From Rhodothermales bacterium (GTDB lineage: Bacteria > Bacteroidota > Rhodothermia > Rhodothermales > JAHQVL01), in assembly GCA_041391505.1 (NCBI GenBank), contig JAWKNW010000003.1, positions 62,001-126,000 of the forward strand: 64,000 nucleotides of DNA, in the 5' to 3' direction. Position 1 is the stretch's first letter. The number at the start of each line of letters is the position of its first letter. The notes under the pieces are model-generated. The model was given only the letters and a program-made list of their open reading frames with translations. It had not been told where the DNA came from and searched no databases. Shown here in pieces: positions 33,704-41,898 of the stretch. The position numbers were made by a program, and so were the translations under genes.

Positions 33704-34924
33704 ATGGATGTGCCGCCGCCGCTCCGGGGAACGGACCCCGATTCCTTCGCCCGCTCGACCGTCACGACGCGTCTCGCCGGCCTGGCCCGGCGCGCCCTTC
33801 TGAACGCGGCGCTGCCGGCGGACGCCGCGCCGGCCATCGAAGCGCTCGCCGCCGAGCTGCCGCACGCCCCGATCCGCCACCTCGAGGATCCGCTCGCGCC
33901 CGACCTCGACGCGTGGCGCGCCCTGGTCGAGCCCCATGCCGGCGCCTCGTGGCTGGAAGCGCCCTGGCTCTTCGCCGAGTTCTACCTGTTCCGCCGCGTG
34001 CTCGAAGCGACCGGTTTTTTCGGTACCGGCGGCGGGCGCGGCATCGATCCCTACGCGCCCGACAAGCGCGCGAGCCTCGGCCTGTCCGAGCCCCTCCTGC
34101 AGCGCCTCCCGGACACCCTCGCGCCGGACGCCCCCGTGACGCGGCGCGGCGTCATCGATGCGTTCAAGGCGGCGCTGTGGGGCAACCAGGCCGACCTGAG
34201 CCTCTGGCAGGCAGGCGAAGGCCCCGGGCACGAACGGATCGACCGGGATGGGCAGCTGCTGGCGGATCACACGTCGCGCGCGGCGGACTGGCTGCTCGGG
34301 GCCGCCTCGCCGATCGATATCGGCTTGATGGCGGACAACGCCGGCGAGGAGTTCACCATGGATCTGGTGCTCGCCGACATCCTGCTGCGGCTGCCGCGGC
34401 CGGCGCGGATGACGCTCCACGTCAAGGCGTTTCCCACGTACGTGTCGGATGTGACCCCCGCCGATGTCGACGACACGCTCGCGCATCTCCGCCGCGCCGC
34501 CCTGCCCGCCGCGCGGCGGCTGGCGGAGCGCCTGGATGCCGCCCTCGCCGAGGGCCGGCTCACCGTCCGGGCGGACGCCGCGTGGGCCCAGCCCTATCCG
34601 TTCCGCCGTCTGCCCGATGCCCCGCGCGCCCAGCTCGACCGGCACGACTTCCTCATCTTCAAGGGCGACGCGAATTACCGGCGCTTGCTGGACGACAGCC
34701 ACTGGCCGGCGACGACGCCCTTTGAATCGGTGGTGACGTATTTCGCCAACCCCATCCTGGCGCTGCGGACCTGCAAGGCCGAGGTCATCGCCGGGCTCGA
34801 CGCCGACCGGGTGGAGCAGCTTACGGCGATCGACCCGTCCTGGAAGGTGAACGGACGCTGGGCGGTGGCGCAGGCGTCCGGTTTGCCGGCCGACGTTCCG
34901 CCGAACCGCCGCCGCATTGCTTGA
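33704..34924 (+). CDS. DUF89/ARMT1-family metal-dependent phosphatase
   Basis: 406 residues. Start ATG 33704 has GGAGG ten bases ahead, inside the end of the previous gene. An N-terminal helical bundle (about 20-130) precedes the Rossmann-like core with IGLMADNAGEEFTMDLVLAD (metal site) and HDFLIFKGDANYRRLLDD (second metal and substrate site), the two hallmarks of the family. ARMT1/DUF89 proteins are cobalt- or manganese-dependent phosphatases for damaged or reactive sugar phosphates such as fructose-1-phosphate. The four-base gap to the glycosidase-like gene suggests that its substrate is a by-product of that pathway. Confidence 0.85.
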   Translation: MDVPPPLRGTDPDSFARSTVTTRLAGLARRALLNAALPADAAPAIEALAAELPHAPIRHLEDPLAPDLDAWRALVEPHAGASWLEAPWLFAEFYLFRRVLEATGFFGTGGGRGIDPYAPDKRASLGLSEPLLQRLPDTLAPDAPVTRRGVIDAFKAALWGNQADLSLWQAGEGPGHERIDRDGQLLADHTSRAADWLLGAASPIDIGLMADNAGEEFTMDLVLADILLRLPRPARMTLHVKAFPTYVSDVTPADVDDTLAHLRRAALPAARRLAERLDAALAEGRLTVRADAAWAQPYPFRRLPDAPRAQLDRHDFLIFKGDANYRRLLDDSHWPATTPFESVVTYFANPILALRTCKAEVIAGLDADRVEQLTAIDPSWKVNGRWAVAQASGLPADVPPNRRRIA

Positions 34925-35469
34925 GGCGCATACGCCTTTGCTCAAAAGACCCCACCCGGATGTCGTCAAACCTCCATTGCCGGGATGGAGGCACGCCGGT
35001 ACCTTGTCGCCACCTCACCGTCATCAGGCGCGTGCGGTGCTGCCGGCGGATGGTTCGCAAGCGGGTTTCTGCTGGTTCGTCGTTCCGTAACGATCTAATT
35101 AACAGCCGGATCACCCCCCATTTCTTACCGGCTTCAGCCCCAAACACAGGCCCACGCAGGTAAGCATTCGCTTATGATGCGATCTTGCGCACCCTGTCGC
35201 TCCGATGAGCAGATGCGGGAGATTCGATACGCGATGTACGCGCATCGCGTCACCGAAATCGAGCGTCTGCCGGACGGATTTCAAGCGACGAAGGCGCAGG
35301 TGCGGAAGCTCCGTTGTGATAAGGCCGACCGACACGGATCGACATCGCTGCGCCACTCCTCCTCCAGCGCCTGTCGCATCTCCCGGTATCCTGTCTTATC
35401 CGGCGTGACCGTGCCACCGCAAGGCGGCCGCGGTGTTTTATTTTCCAAACTGCAACACCCTGAAGCCCA
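34925..35469. other. intergenic region without recognised gene
   Basis: Contains a weak palindromic repeat at 34960-35010 (cctccattgccgggatggag) and short frames with no family. A run before 35470 (gaccgtgccaccgcaaggcg, then gccgcggtgttttattttcc) may hold the promoter of the next gene. Confidence 0.4.
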
Positions 35470-36510
35470 ATGAAAAAGAGCGTTGATTTTTACTGGACCC
35501 AACGTATTATCGACCTCTTGATGAAAGTCGCGGGTGTGGTCGTCACGTCGGCCGCCACCCTCGAAGTAGCCAAACAGGCGTTTGTCGGCATCGACGAGCC
35601 GTGGCTGACCGTGATCAAGGTAGGCGCCCTGATGCTCGTGGAAGGCGCATTTATCGTCTCCTGGCTCGCGATCGACACCCAGCACAACGCGCCCATGCCG
35701 ATGAAGATCGCCTGGGCCGTGACGCTCGTGGTCATCTACGTCGCCCTGCTCGTCATCGCCCTGGAACACGGCGAAGGCGCCGCCGGCTGGGCGTTCCGCT
35801 TCGTACTCGCCGTCATGATCGGCCGAAGCATCTACGAGGCCGGGATGTACGAGCTGCTCAAGAACCACAAGAAGGCCGAACGCGATATACGCAGCAGCTT
35901 CGTCGTGCGCCGCGTGGGCCGGCAGCTCGCCAAGAAGGACGCCATCAAGGCGCTGAACATGGAGAGCATCCAGTCCAACTACGCCCGCGAACTGGGCAGC
36001 GAGGTCGCCCGCGCCAAACTCGAAGCCGAACACGAAGCGGCGCTGATCGATGTGAAGCTGATGCGCGAGCGCCTGCTCGCGAGCGTTCACGCCAAGGACA
36101 ACCTGGCGCGCAAGAAATTCCAGGCCCAGCTGGCCGCCGAAAACCGGAGCGCCCAGTATCAGCTGGATTCCGCCAAAAACGGCTCCCTGATGCCGCATGC
36201 GCCGGCGAGCAACGGCGCCGCATCACACACCAATGGACAGGCTTCGCAGGAAGTCAACCAGGAAGTGGCCGGCGACGACAGCGAGGACAGCAACCTCGCC
36301 AACAAAAAGGAGCGCCTCAAAGACATGCTGCTCTGGGCGCTGATGGAAAACCCGAATCACTCCAAGCAGGCGCTCAGCGCCCACGTCGGCGCGTCGCCAG
36401 GCACCATCCGCAAATACCTCGACGAGCTGCTCGATGAAGGCAAGCTCCGCACGACCAACAAGACCCGCTCGGGCTTCATGGTCGTGCAGGGCGATGCGAT
36501 GATGAATTGA
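35470..36510 (+). CDS. membrane protein with cytoplasmic winged-helix domain, unknown
   Basis: 346 residues. Three or four membrane segments lie in the first 125 residues (MKVAGVVVTSAATLEVAK, VGALMLVEGAFIVSWLA, IAWAVTLVVIYVALLVIAL, WAFRFVLAVMIGRSIYEAG). A charged helix rich in Lys/Arg/Glu (about 130-235, NHKKAERDIRSSFVVRRVGR, KLEAEHEAALIDVKLMRERL) is a probable coiled coil. A Gln/Asn/Ser linker leads to a C-terminal winged helix (LLWALMENPNHSKQALSAHV, GASPGTIRKYLDELLDEGKL). The order resembles plasmid or mobile-element membrane proteins that carry a DNA-binding end, but no family was recognised. A 31-bp hairpin follows its stop codon. Confidence 0.75.
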   Translation: MKKSVDFYWTQRIIDLLMKVAGVVVTSAATLEVAKQAFVGIDEPWLTVIKVGALMLVEGAFIVSWLAIDTQHNAPMPMKIAWAVTLVVIYVALLVIALEHGEGAAGWAFRFVLAVMIGRSIYEAGMYELLKNHKKAERDIRSSFVVRRVGRQLAKKDAIKALNMESIQSNYARELGSEVARAKLEAEHEAALIDVKLMRERLLASVHAKDNLARKKFQAQLAAENRSAQYQLDSAKNGSLMPHAPASNGAASHTNGQASQEVNQEVAGDDSEDSNLANKKERLKDMLLWALMENPNHSKQALSAHVGASPGTIRKYLDELLDEGKLRTTNKTRSGFMVVQGDAMMN

Positions 36511-36512
36511 GG

Positions 36513-36587
36513 GTTCAAGGATCGATGTTCAAGGTTCAAGGGAATTGGGCATAGCCTCCCTTGAACCTTGAACATCGATCCTTGAAC
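36513..36587. terminator. 31-bp perfect inverted repeat between convergent genes
   Basis: Arms 36513-36543 and 36557-36587 are exactly complementary and flank a 13-base loop. Each arm is built of the word gttcaagg repeated around atcgat. It lies 2 bp after one stop codon and 8 bp before the other. It is much longer than an ordinary terminator stem and has no U-run. Confidence 0.7.
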
Positions 36588-36595
36588 GCTTCGTG

Positions 36596-39295
36596 TTATC
36601 GCATCAGCGACAACACGTTAGCAAAGATCCGGTACGGCCCCGGCACGTTGAACGGGACCTGCCGGTGGATGGCGTAGGCGAAGTAGGTGAAGCGGCCCGA
36701 TCCATATTCCGCGGTCAGCCAGCCGCCGTCCTGCGGCGCCTGTCCGGCATCGTTGCAACGGATCAGGGGGGTGTAGGCGTCGTCCCACGAGGCGAAAAAT
36801 TTGGAGCCGCGCTGTTCGATCCAGCCGTCGAAATCCGCCGGCGTGATCCGGTTCGGGCCGGCGAACACCGGGTGGTCGGGCGCCAGGATCGTCACCTTTG
36901 CATCCTCCTCCGACACCTCCTCGGCCGACTGCGGCAGCGACGCGGTGTAAGGCGCCTGCTCTTCCGGCCGGTACTCCGGCGTCTGGTACAGCACCACGAG
37001 GTGCCCGCCCGCCTTCGCGAAATCGAGCAGTCGGCGGTTGTAGGACACCAGGTCGGCGCGGACCGCGTACGCGCGCGTGCCCACCACGATCACATCGTAC
37101 CCCGTGAGGTCGCTGCCGGCCAGATCGTCCTCCTCCAGCAGCGTAACCGAAGCCCCGAGTTGCTCGATGCCCGACGGCACCTCGTCGCCAACGCCCATCA
37201 CGTACCCGACCTTGAGCCCCTGTGCGATCCGCACATCGACGCCGCGCACGTTGACGACGGCCGGACTGTAGAGGTACCGCGTCTCCCACGCCGGCCGGCT
37301 GATGGCCTCATATCCCTCCGAATACGTGCGCCCCCCGCTCGACAGCTCCGGCTCCAGCGTGTAGCTGCGCCCCTCCAGCCGATCCGGCGTCACGGAGAAC
37401 GTGAAGGTGGTGCGCTCTCCGCCCCGGGCCAGCGACACCGCATGCACGGCGGGATCCGTTTTCCAGCCGGCCGGCACGCGCAGCCGCAGTTCGCCCTGCG
37501 CGTCGTCCGGCTGATTGTTCTGCACCTCGATGCGCACATCGAACGGCGCGACGCCGCCCGAGAGCGGCACCATCCGGCTCGACGGCGCGGCACGGACGGA
37601 GAACGCCGGCACGACGCTCAACTCCCGCATCACATACCCTTCCGGCAGCTGCGACTCGCGGGTCCGGACCGTCTCCGTCATCCGGAAGGGCACGCCATAC
37701 ACTTCATATTCGGCTACGGCCCGGAGCGCCGGACGCGGGAACGGCAGCGTCCGATCCGGGGTCTCGGCGATGTCGTACCGGTTGTCCATGATCGTCGCGC
37801 GCGAGAAGTACGGGCGCGTCACGGCCACATCGCGCGGCACCACCGTGGCGAAGGCGTGCGTCATCGGCTGGTTGCCGCTCAGGGAGGCGCCGGCGGCGTC
37901 GCCGGCCGCCGCCAGCCATCCGCTGCCGCCATCGAGGGTCAGCGCGTGGAGGCGAACCGGGATGTCGGACGGGTTGACGAGCTGCGTCTCGACGCGCAGC
38001 GCCTGCCCGGGCACCGCCGCGCCCATCGTGGGCAGCGGCATCCAGGGGCTGGAGGACGTTTCGGATGCCGCCGGCATGGCGATCGCATTCAGCCGGAGCC
38101 CCAGCGCCTGCTGGACGGCGTCTTCGATCTGGCGGGCCTTGATGCGGAGTACGAAGGCGACCTCGGAGTCGTCGTCGAGGCTCGCGATGAGCTGTCGCAG
38201 GCCGCGGGCGGCCTGGGCGAGCGGCTCGACGACGCGGGCGGGGTTGGCGACATCGTAGCGACGGACGGCCTCGTCGATGCGGCCGGCGGCGGCGCGGAGC
38301 GCGTCGAGCCCGCCATCCGGCGGCGTCTCGCCCATCAGCGCGAAGAGGCCAGGCAGCGACGTATCGAGGCCGGCGAAAAAGCCCCCCTCCATGCCGGCCG
38401 CGGGATCATCCAGCCGTTCGTAAGTGGCCAGGGCCGGCCCGAACGCCTCGCGGGACCGACCGCTCGTTTGCGATTTCTGGAGGCTGAGGCCGTAGTAACC
38501 GAAGTTGTTGTACGTCGCCCCCAGCCAGGGGCTGTAGACGCCAGGGTCCACCACGACGTTGCCCCGTTCGCCGTCGCGGATGCCGCCGCGGTAGAGTTTA
38601 CGCACGCGCCACGGACGCAGTCCTTCTTTCGAAAGCTGCTCGGGAAACGCGCTGGGGTCGGAGGCGAGCCGGACGGCGTCCGGCGTGATGCCGCCGGCGG
38701 CCTGGTGGTTGCCGTGGCCGTCCCGCTCCGAACCGTGGAATCGCGAGATGACCACCAGCGGCCGGTTGATGCGGATGATGCGCACCAGCTCTTCGAGCAC
38801 CGTGTCGCGCCCCCAGTTGGTGAGGGATTCGTCGAGCGTCTTGGAATAGCCGTAGTCGGTCAGCGCCGTGAAATACTGATCGTCCAGCCCGTAGTAGCGG
38901 CCGGCGAGGCGCAACTCCTCGGAGCGGACGAGCCCGAGCCCGTCGAACAGTTCCGACCCGATGGCGTTGGCGCCGGACTCGCCCCGGTTCAGCGTCGCGA
39001 GCGCCAGGCGGGCGCCTTCGCCGCGGCTGAGGTAGGCCAGCAGGCCGGCGTGCTCGTCGTCGGGGTGCGCCGTCGTGTGGAGCGCGCTGGCCGTCGTCTG
39101 AAGCTTGAGCAGGCGTTGCCAGAGTCCGATCGCCCCTTGATCCTGGGGCAGGGCGCCGTAGCCGCTTTTATCGGAAAGCTTCGTCAGCACGCGGTCCGGT
39201 GCAGCGACATAGGGCTGTGCGACGAGATGCCGCGCCGGGGCGACGCACAGCATGACCAGGAGCGCACCGACGATGCGCGCATTCGGGGTGAACAT
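36596..39295 (-). CDS. secreted PIG-L family deacetylase with C-terminal GATase1-like domain
   Basis: 899 residues with a signal peptide (VGALLVMLCVAPARHLVAQ). The deacetylase domain holds TTAHPDDEH at 74-82 and SRFHGSERDGHGNHQAAG at 184-201, the zinc ligands and catalytic Asp of N-acetylglucosaminyl deacetylases. Middle domains (about 390-640) are beta-rich, NEW3/NPCBM-like, as in carbohydrate-active proteins. The C-terminal 220 residues (VGYVMGVGDEVPSGIEQLGA, TGYDVIVVGTRAYAVRADLV, GGHLVVLYQTPEYR) have a GATase1/ThuA-like fold. This three-part layout is common in Bacteroidota and Planctomycetes but its substrate is unknown. The gene stands alone. Confidence 0.87.
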   Translation of the reverse strand: MFTPNARIVGALLVMLCVAPARHLVAQPYVAAPDRVLTKLSDKSGYGALPQDQGAIGLWQRLLKLQTTASALHTTAHPDDEHAGLLAYLSRGEGARLALATLNRGESGANAIGSELFDGLGLVRSEELRLAGRYYGLDDQYFTALTDYGYSKTLDESLTNWGRDTVLEELVRIIRINRPLVVISRFHGSERDGHGNHQAAGGITPDAVRLASDPSAFPEQLSKEGLRPWRVRKLYRGGIRDGERGNVVVDPGVYSPWLGATYNNFGYYGLSLQKSQTSGRSREAFGPALATYERLDDPAAGMEGGFFAGLDTSLPGLFALMGETPPDGGLDALRAAAGRIDEAVRRYDVANPARVVEPLAQAARGLRQLIASLDDDSEVAFVLRIKARQIEDAVQQALGLRLNAIAMPAASETSSSPWMPLPTMGAAVPGQALRVETQLVNPSDIPVRLHALTLDGGSGWLAAAGDAAGASLSGNQPMTHAFATVVPRDVAVTRPYFSRATIMDNRYDIAETPDRTLPFPRPALRAVAEYEVYGVPFRMTETVRTRESQLPEGYVMRELSVVPAFSVRAAPSSRMVPLSGGVAPFDVRIEVQNNQPDDAQGELRLRVPAGWKTDPAVHAVSLARGGERTTFTFSVTPDRLEGRSYTLEPELSSGGRTYSEGYEAISRPAWETRYLYSPAVVNVRGVDVRIAQGLKVGYVMGVGDEVPSGIEQLGASVTLLEEDDLAGSDLTGYDVIVVGTRAYAVRADLVSYNRRLLDFAKAGGHLVVLYQTPEYRPEEQAPYTASLPQSAEEVSEEDAKVTILAPDHPVFAGPNRITPADFDGWIEQRGSKFFASWDDAYTPLIRCNDAGQAPQDGGWLTAEYGSGRFTYFAYAIHRQVPFNVPGPYRIFANVLSLMR

Positions 39296-39714
39296 GGCAA
39301 TGACGGTTGGGATCAGGAGGTTAGCCGGCGTTCATGATAGGTCAGGGGCGGCAAACTTTCCAGATCGGGGACATCCCTCCGCGTATAGCTGCTTGCTCGG
39401 CTGAGGGCAATCTATTGAGCTGGGCCGATGGCGCGGGGCGGTGAGGTCTCTCCGCGATTAAACGCTTGCCTGGCGCGGGGAGGTCTCTCCGCGTTTAAAT
39501 GCTTGCCTGGCTCGGGGAGGTCTCTCCGCGATTAAACGCTTGCCTGGCTCGGGGAGGTCTCTCCGCTGCAGCGCCGGCAGGGCCGTCGCTTTCGGTCGAG
39601 ATGACATTGCTTTTAGGGTTGTTCTATCCATTGTCATCTCGACCGTAGATCCGATAGCCTGCGACGAAGCGGAGAGACCTCCCGGCCGGCGCTGATGACC
39701 TTCCGATTCTATCG

Positions 39715-39820
39715 TCGCCGCTCAAATCGACCATGTCCGGGTTGATGCTCCGTAAGCGGTGAGCTTTTTCAGTCCCCATCGCTTGATCTGCTTCTCGCGA
39801 TCGAGTGCGTCGAGAACGAA
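39715..39820 (-). pseudogene. GIY-YIG nuclease C-terminal remnant, copy 1
   Basis: The strand encodes an REKQIKRWG-like end and the conserved tail around NPDMVDLS, with several base losses relative to copies 2 and 3. It is the most worn copy. Confidence 0.6.
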
Positions 39821-40099
39821 ATGGAATAAATGCGCGCCATGCAGGAACTGGTTTCCTTTCTAGACGATTGGCGCTCATTGACATAACGCGGATCGACCAT
39901 ACGTGCTGCCACCTACCTCATTGCACAGATGCGGAGGTCTCTCCGCTTCAGCGACGGGCAGGCCGCCGCTTTCGGTCGAGATGACATTGCTTTTAGGGTT
40001 GTTCTATCCATTGTCATCTCGACCGTAGATGCCGGCGATAGCCGGCGACGAAGCGGAGAGACCTCCCCGAGCCAGGCAGACGATAGACCTTCCCGATTC

Positions 40100-40380
40100 C
40101 TACATCAAGTCGCCACTCAAATCGACCATGTCCGGGTTGATGCTCCGAATAAGGGTGAGCTTTTTCGCACGTCCCCATCGCTTGATCTGCTTCTCGCGAT
40201 CGAGTGCGTCGAGAACGAAAGCGTGCTCTTCAAGATAAACGAGTTCGTGACACTGATATTTGGATGTAAAGCGCCCTCCCTTTCCGTTCCGATGCAGCCA
40301 AATCACTGCGCGATATCTCCAGTAACTCCTGTATAAACACGGTGCGATGCCGGTTGCTCAGGATGTAGATGGAATAAACG
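40100..40380 (-). pseudogene. GIY-YIG nuclease, nearly full-length, two frameshifts
   Basis: Frames join as YSIYILSNRHRTV (GIY strand), YTGVTGDIAQ (YIG strand), then WLHRNGKGGRFTSKYQCHEL, VYLEEHAFVLDALDREKQIK and RWGRAKKLTLIRSINPDMVD, ending at TAG 40100. Two base losses, near 40338 and 40310, separate the parts. The reconstructed protein has about 92 residues, normal for stand-alone GIY-YIG proteins of the UPF0213/YhbQ-like group. It lies within the composite repeat unit. Confidence 0.75.
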
Positions 40381-40651
40381 CGCCATGCAGGAACTGGTTT
40401 TCCTTTCTAGACGATTGGCGCTCATTGAACATAACGTGCGGATCGACCATACGTGCTGCCACCTACCTCATTGCATAGATGCGGGAGGTCTCTCCGCTTC
40501 AGCGACGGGCAAGCCGCCGCTTTCGGTCGAGATGACATTGCTTTTTAGGGTTGTTCTATCCATTGTCATCTCGACCGTAGATGCCGGCGATAGCCGGCGA
40601 CGAAGCGGAGAGACCTCCCCGAGCCAGGCAGACGATAGACCTTCCCGATTC

Positions 40652-40771
40652 CTACATCAAGTCGCCACTCAAATCGACCATGTCCGGGTTGATGCTCCGA
40701 ATAAGCGTGCGCTTTTTCGCACGTCCCCATCGCTTGATCTGCTTCTCGCGATCGAGTGCGTCGAGAACGAA
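40652..40771 (-). pseudogene. GIY-YIG nuclease C-terminal remnant, copy 3
   Basis: Reads FVLDALDREKQIKRWGRAKK, then RTLIRSINPDMVDLSGDLM, almost identical to copy 2. The N-terminal half was removed by the same 149-bp deletion as in copy 1 (junction gaacgaa/atggaataaa). Confidence 0.75.
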
Positions 40772-41028
40772 ATGGAATAAACGCGCGCCATGCAGGAACT
40801 GGTTTTCCTTTCTAGACGATTGGCGCTCATTGAACATAACGTGCGGATCGACCATACGTGCTGCCGCCCACCTCATTGCACAGATGCGGGAGGTCTCTCC
40901 GCTTCAGCGACGGGCAAGCCGCCGCTTTCGGTCGAGATGACAATAGGTTATTTTGAGAAGCATCATCGCAAAAGCGACTCTGCATGCCACCGGGGAAAGC
41001 AGAGAGAACCCTCCAACCATCGCCACCC

Positions 41029-41898
41029 ATGACCGACCCCGCCCACCGCCCTGCCGATGTCATCCGCGTCACGCGCGGCGCGCCGGCGGCGCTGATCGAT
41101 ACGCTGGCCGTCGAGGAACCGCTCGAGATCCGCCTCGCGACAGCCGGCGAGGCCGGCCGGCCGATCTCCATCACCATGCGCACGCCCGGGCACGACGCCG
41201 AGCTGGCGGCCGGCTTCCTCATGGGCGAAGGCCTCGTCCGGTCGGCCTCCGACATCGCCGGCATCGTAGAGGACGACGCGACCGGGTGCGGCAGATCCGC
41301 CGGCAACACCCTCACCGTCGTCGTCCGCCCCGGTCTCGCGATCGACCCCGCGCGGCTGGAACGGCATTTCTACACGACGTCGAGCTGCGGCGTCTGCGGT
41401 AAGGCCTCGCTCGATGCGCTCGAAGCGCTGAATCCGCCGGCGATCAGGCCGCGCCTGCCCGAGATCGGGCCGGATGTCGTCCACCGCCTGCCGGGCCTCC
41501 TGCGGGAATGCCAGCCCGTCTTCTCGCGAACGGGCGGACTCCACGGGGCCGGCCTCGTCACCCCGGAGGGCGTCATGATGCATTGCCGGGAGGATGTCGG
41601 CCGGCACAACGCGGTCGACAAGACGCTCGGCCGCGCGCTGCTCGACGGGAGTTGCCCGCTGTCGGACTGCATCCTCCTGCTCAGCGGCCGCGCCAGCTTT
41701 GAACTGATCCAGAAGGGGGCGATGGCCGGCATCCCGATCGTCGCGGCGGTCGGCGCGCCCTCCACGCTGGCCGTCGACTACGCCAGCCGGCGCGGGATGA
41801 CGCTCCTGGGTTTCGTGCGCGACACCCACTTCAACGTCTACACCGGCGCCGAACGCATCGCCTCCCTCGAACCCGTTCTCCCCATCCTCACGCCATGA
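41029..41898 (+). CDS. fdhD: sulfurtransferase FdhD (formate dehydrogenase accessory protein)
   Basis: 289 residues from the ATG at 41029. The redox motif CGVCG (Cys120 and Cys123) in TTSSCGVCGKASLDAL is the FdhD signature, and GGLHGAGL, REDVGRHNAVDK and LSGRASFELIQK are the other conserved blocks. FdhD passes sulfur from IscS to the bis-MGD cofactor before insertion in formate-dehydrogenase-like enzymes. Its stop overlaps the start of the molybdoenzyme gene by four bases (ATGA), so the two are made together. mobA lies 4 kb downstream on the same strand. Confidence 0.95.
   Translation: MTDPAHRPADVIRVTRGAPAALIDTLAVEEPLEIRLATAGEAGRPISITMRTPGHDAELAAGFLMGEGLVRSASDIAGIVEDDATGCGRSAGNTLTVVVRPGLAIDPARLERHFYTTSSCGVCGKASLDALEALNPPAIRPRLPEIGPDVVHRLPGLLRECQPVFSRTGGLHGAGLVTPEGVMMHCREDVGRHNAVDKTLGRALLDGSCPLSDCILLLSGRASFELIQKGAMAGIPIVAAVGAPSTLAVDYASRRGMTLLGFVRDTHFNVYTGAERIASLEPVLPILTP

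Larger units (their letters stand above)
39440..40960. repeat. large composite repeat array (three main units plus short tandems)
   Basis: Short units of 55-60 bp (ggggaggtctctccgcgatt, aaacgcttgcctggctc) start the array at 39440-39560. Three main units then begin at 39554, 39932 and 40485. Each holds ggaggtctctccgcttcagc, ggtcgagatgacattgcttt, a centre ttagggttgttctatccat, then tgtcatctcgaccgtagatg and gaagcggagagacctccc in mirror order. Each is followed by a segment with GIY-YIG remnants. Unit 2 is longer by 149 bp, absent from units 1 and 3. Confidence 0.85.

Noticed and set aside
31318..33837. 839-codon minus-strand frame opposite the glycosidase-like gene
   Set aside because: It mirrors a coherent TIM-barrel protein with co-translated partner; the antisense peptide has no recognisable fold.
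35111..35410. Short frames of 70-100 codons on both strands
   Set aside because: They overlap each other, have no start signals or family, and the composition is that of non-coding DNA.
36593..39337. 914-codon plus-strand frame opposite the PIG-L gene
   Set aside because: The minus strand has HPDDE and HGNH zinc motifs and a signal peptide; the plus frame is a GC shadow.
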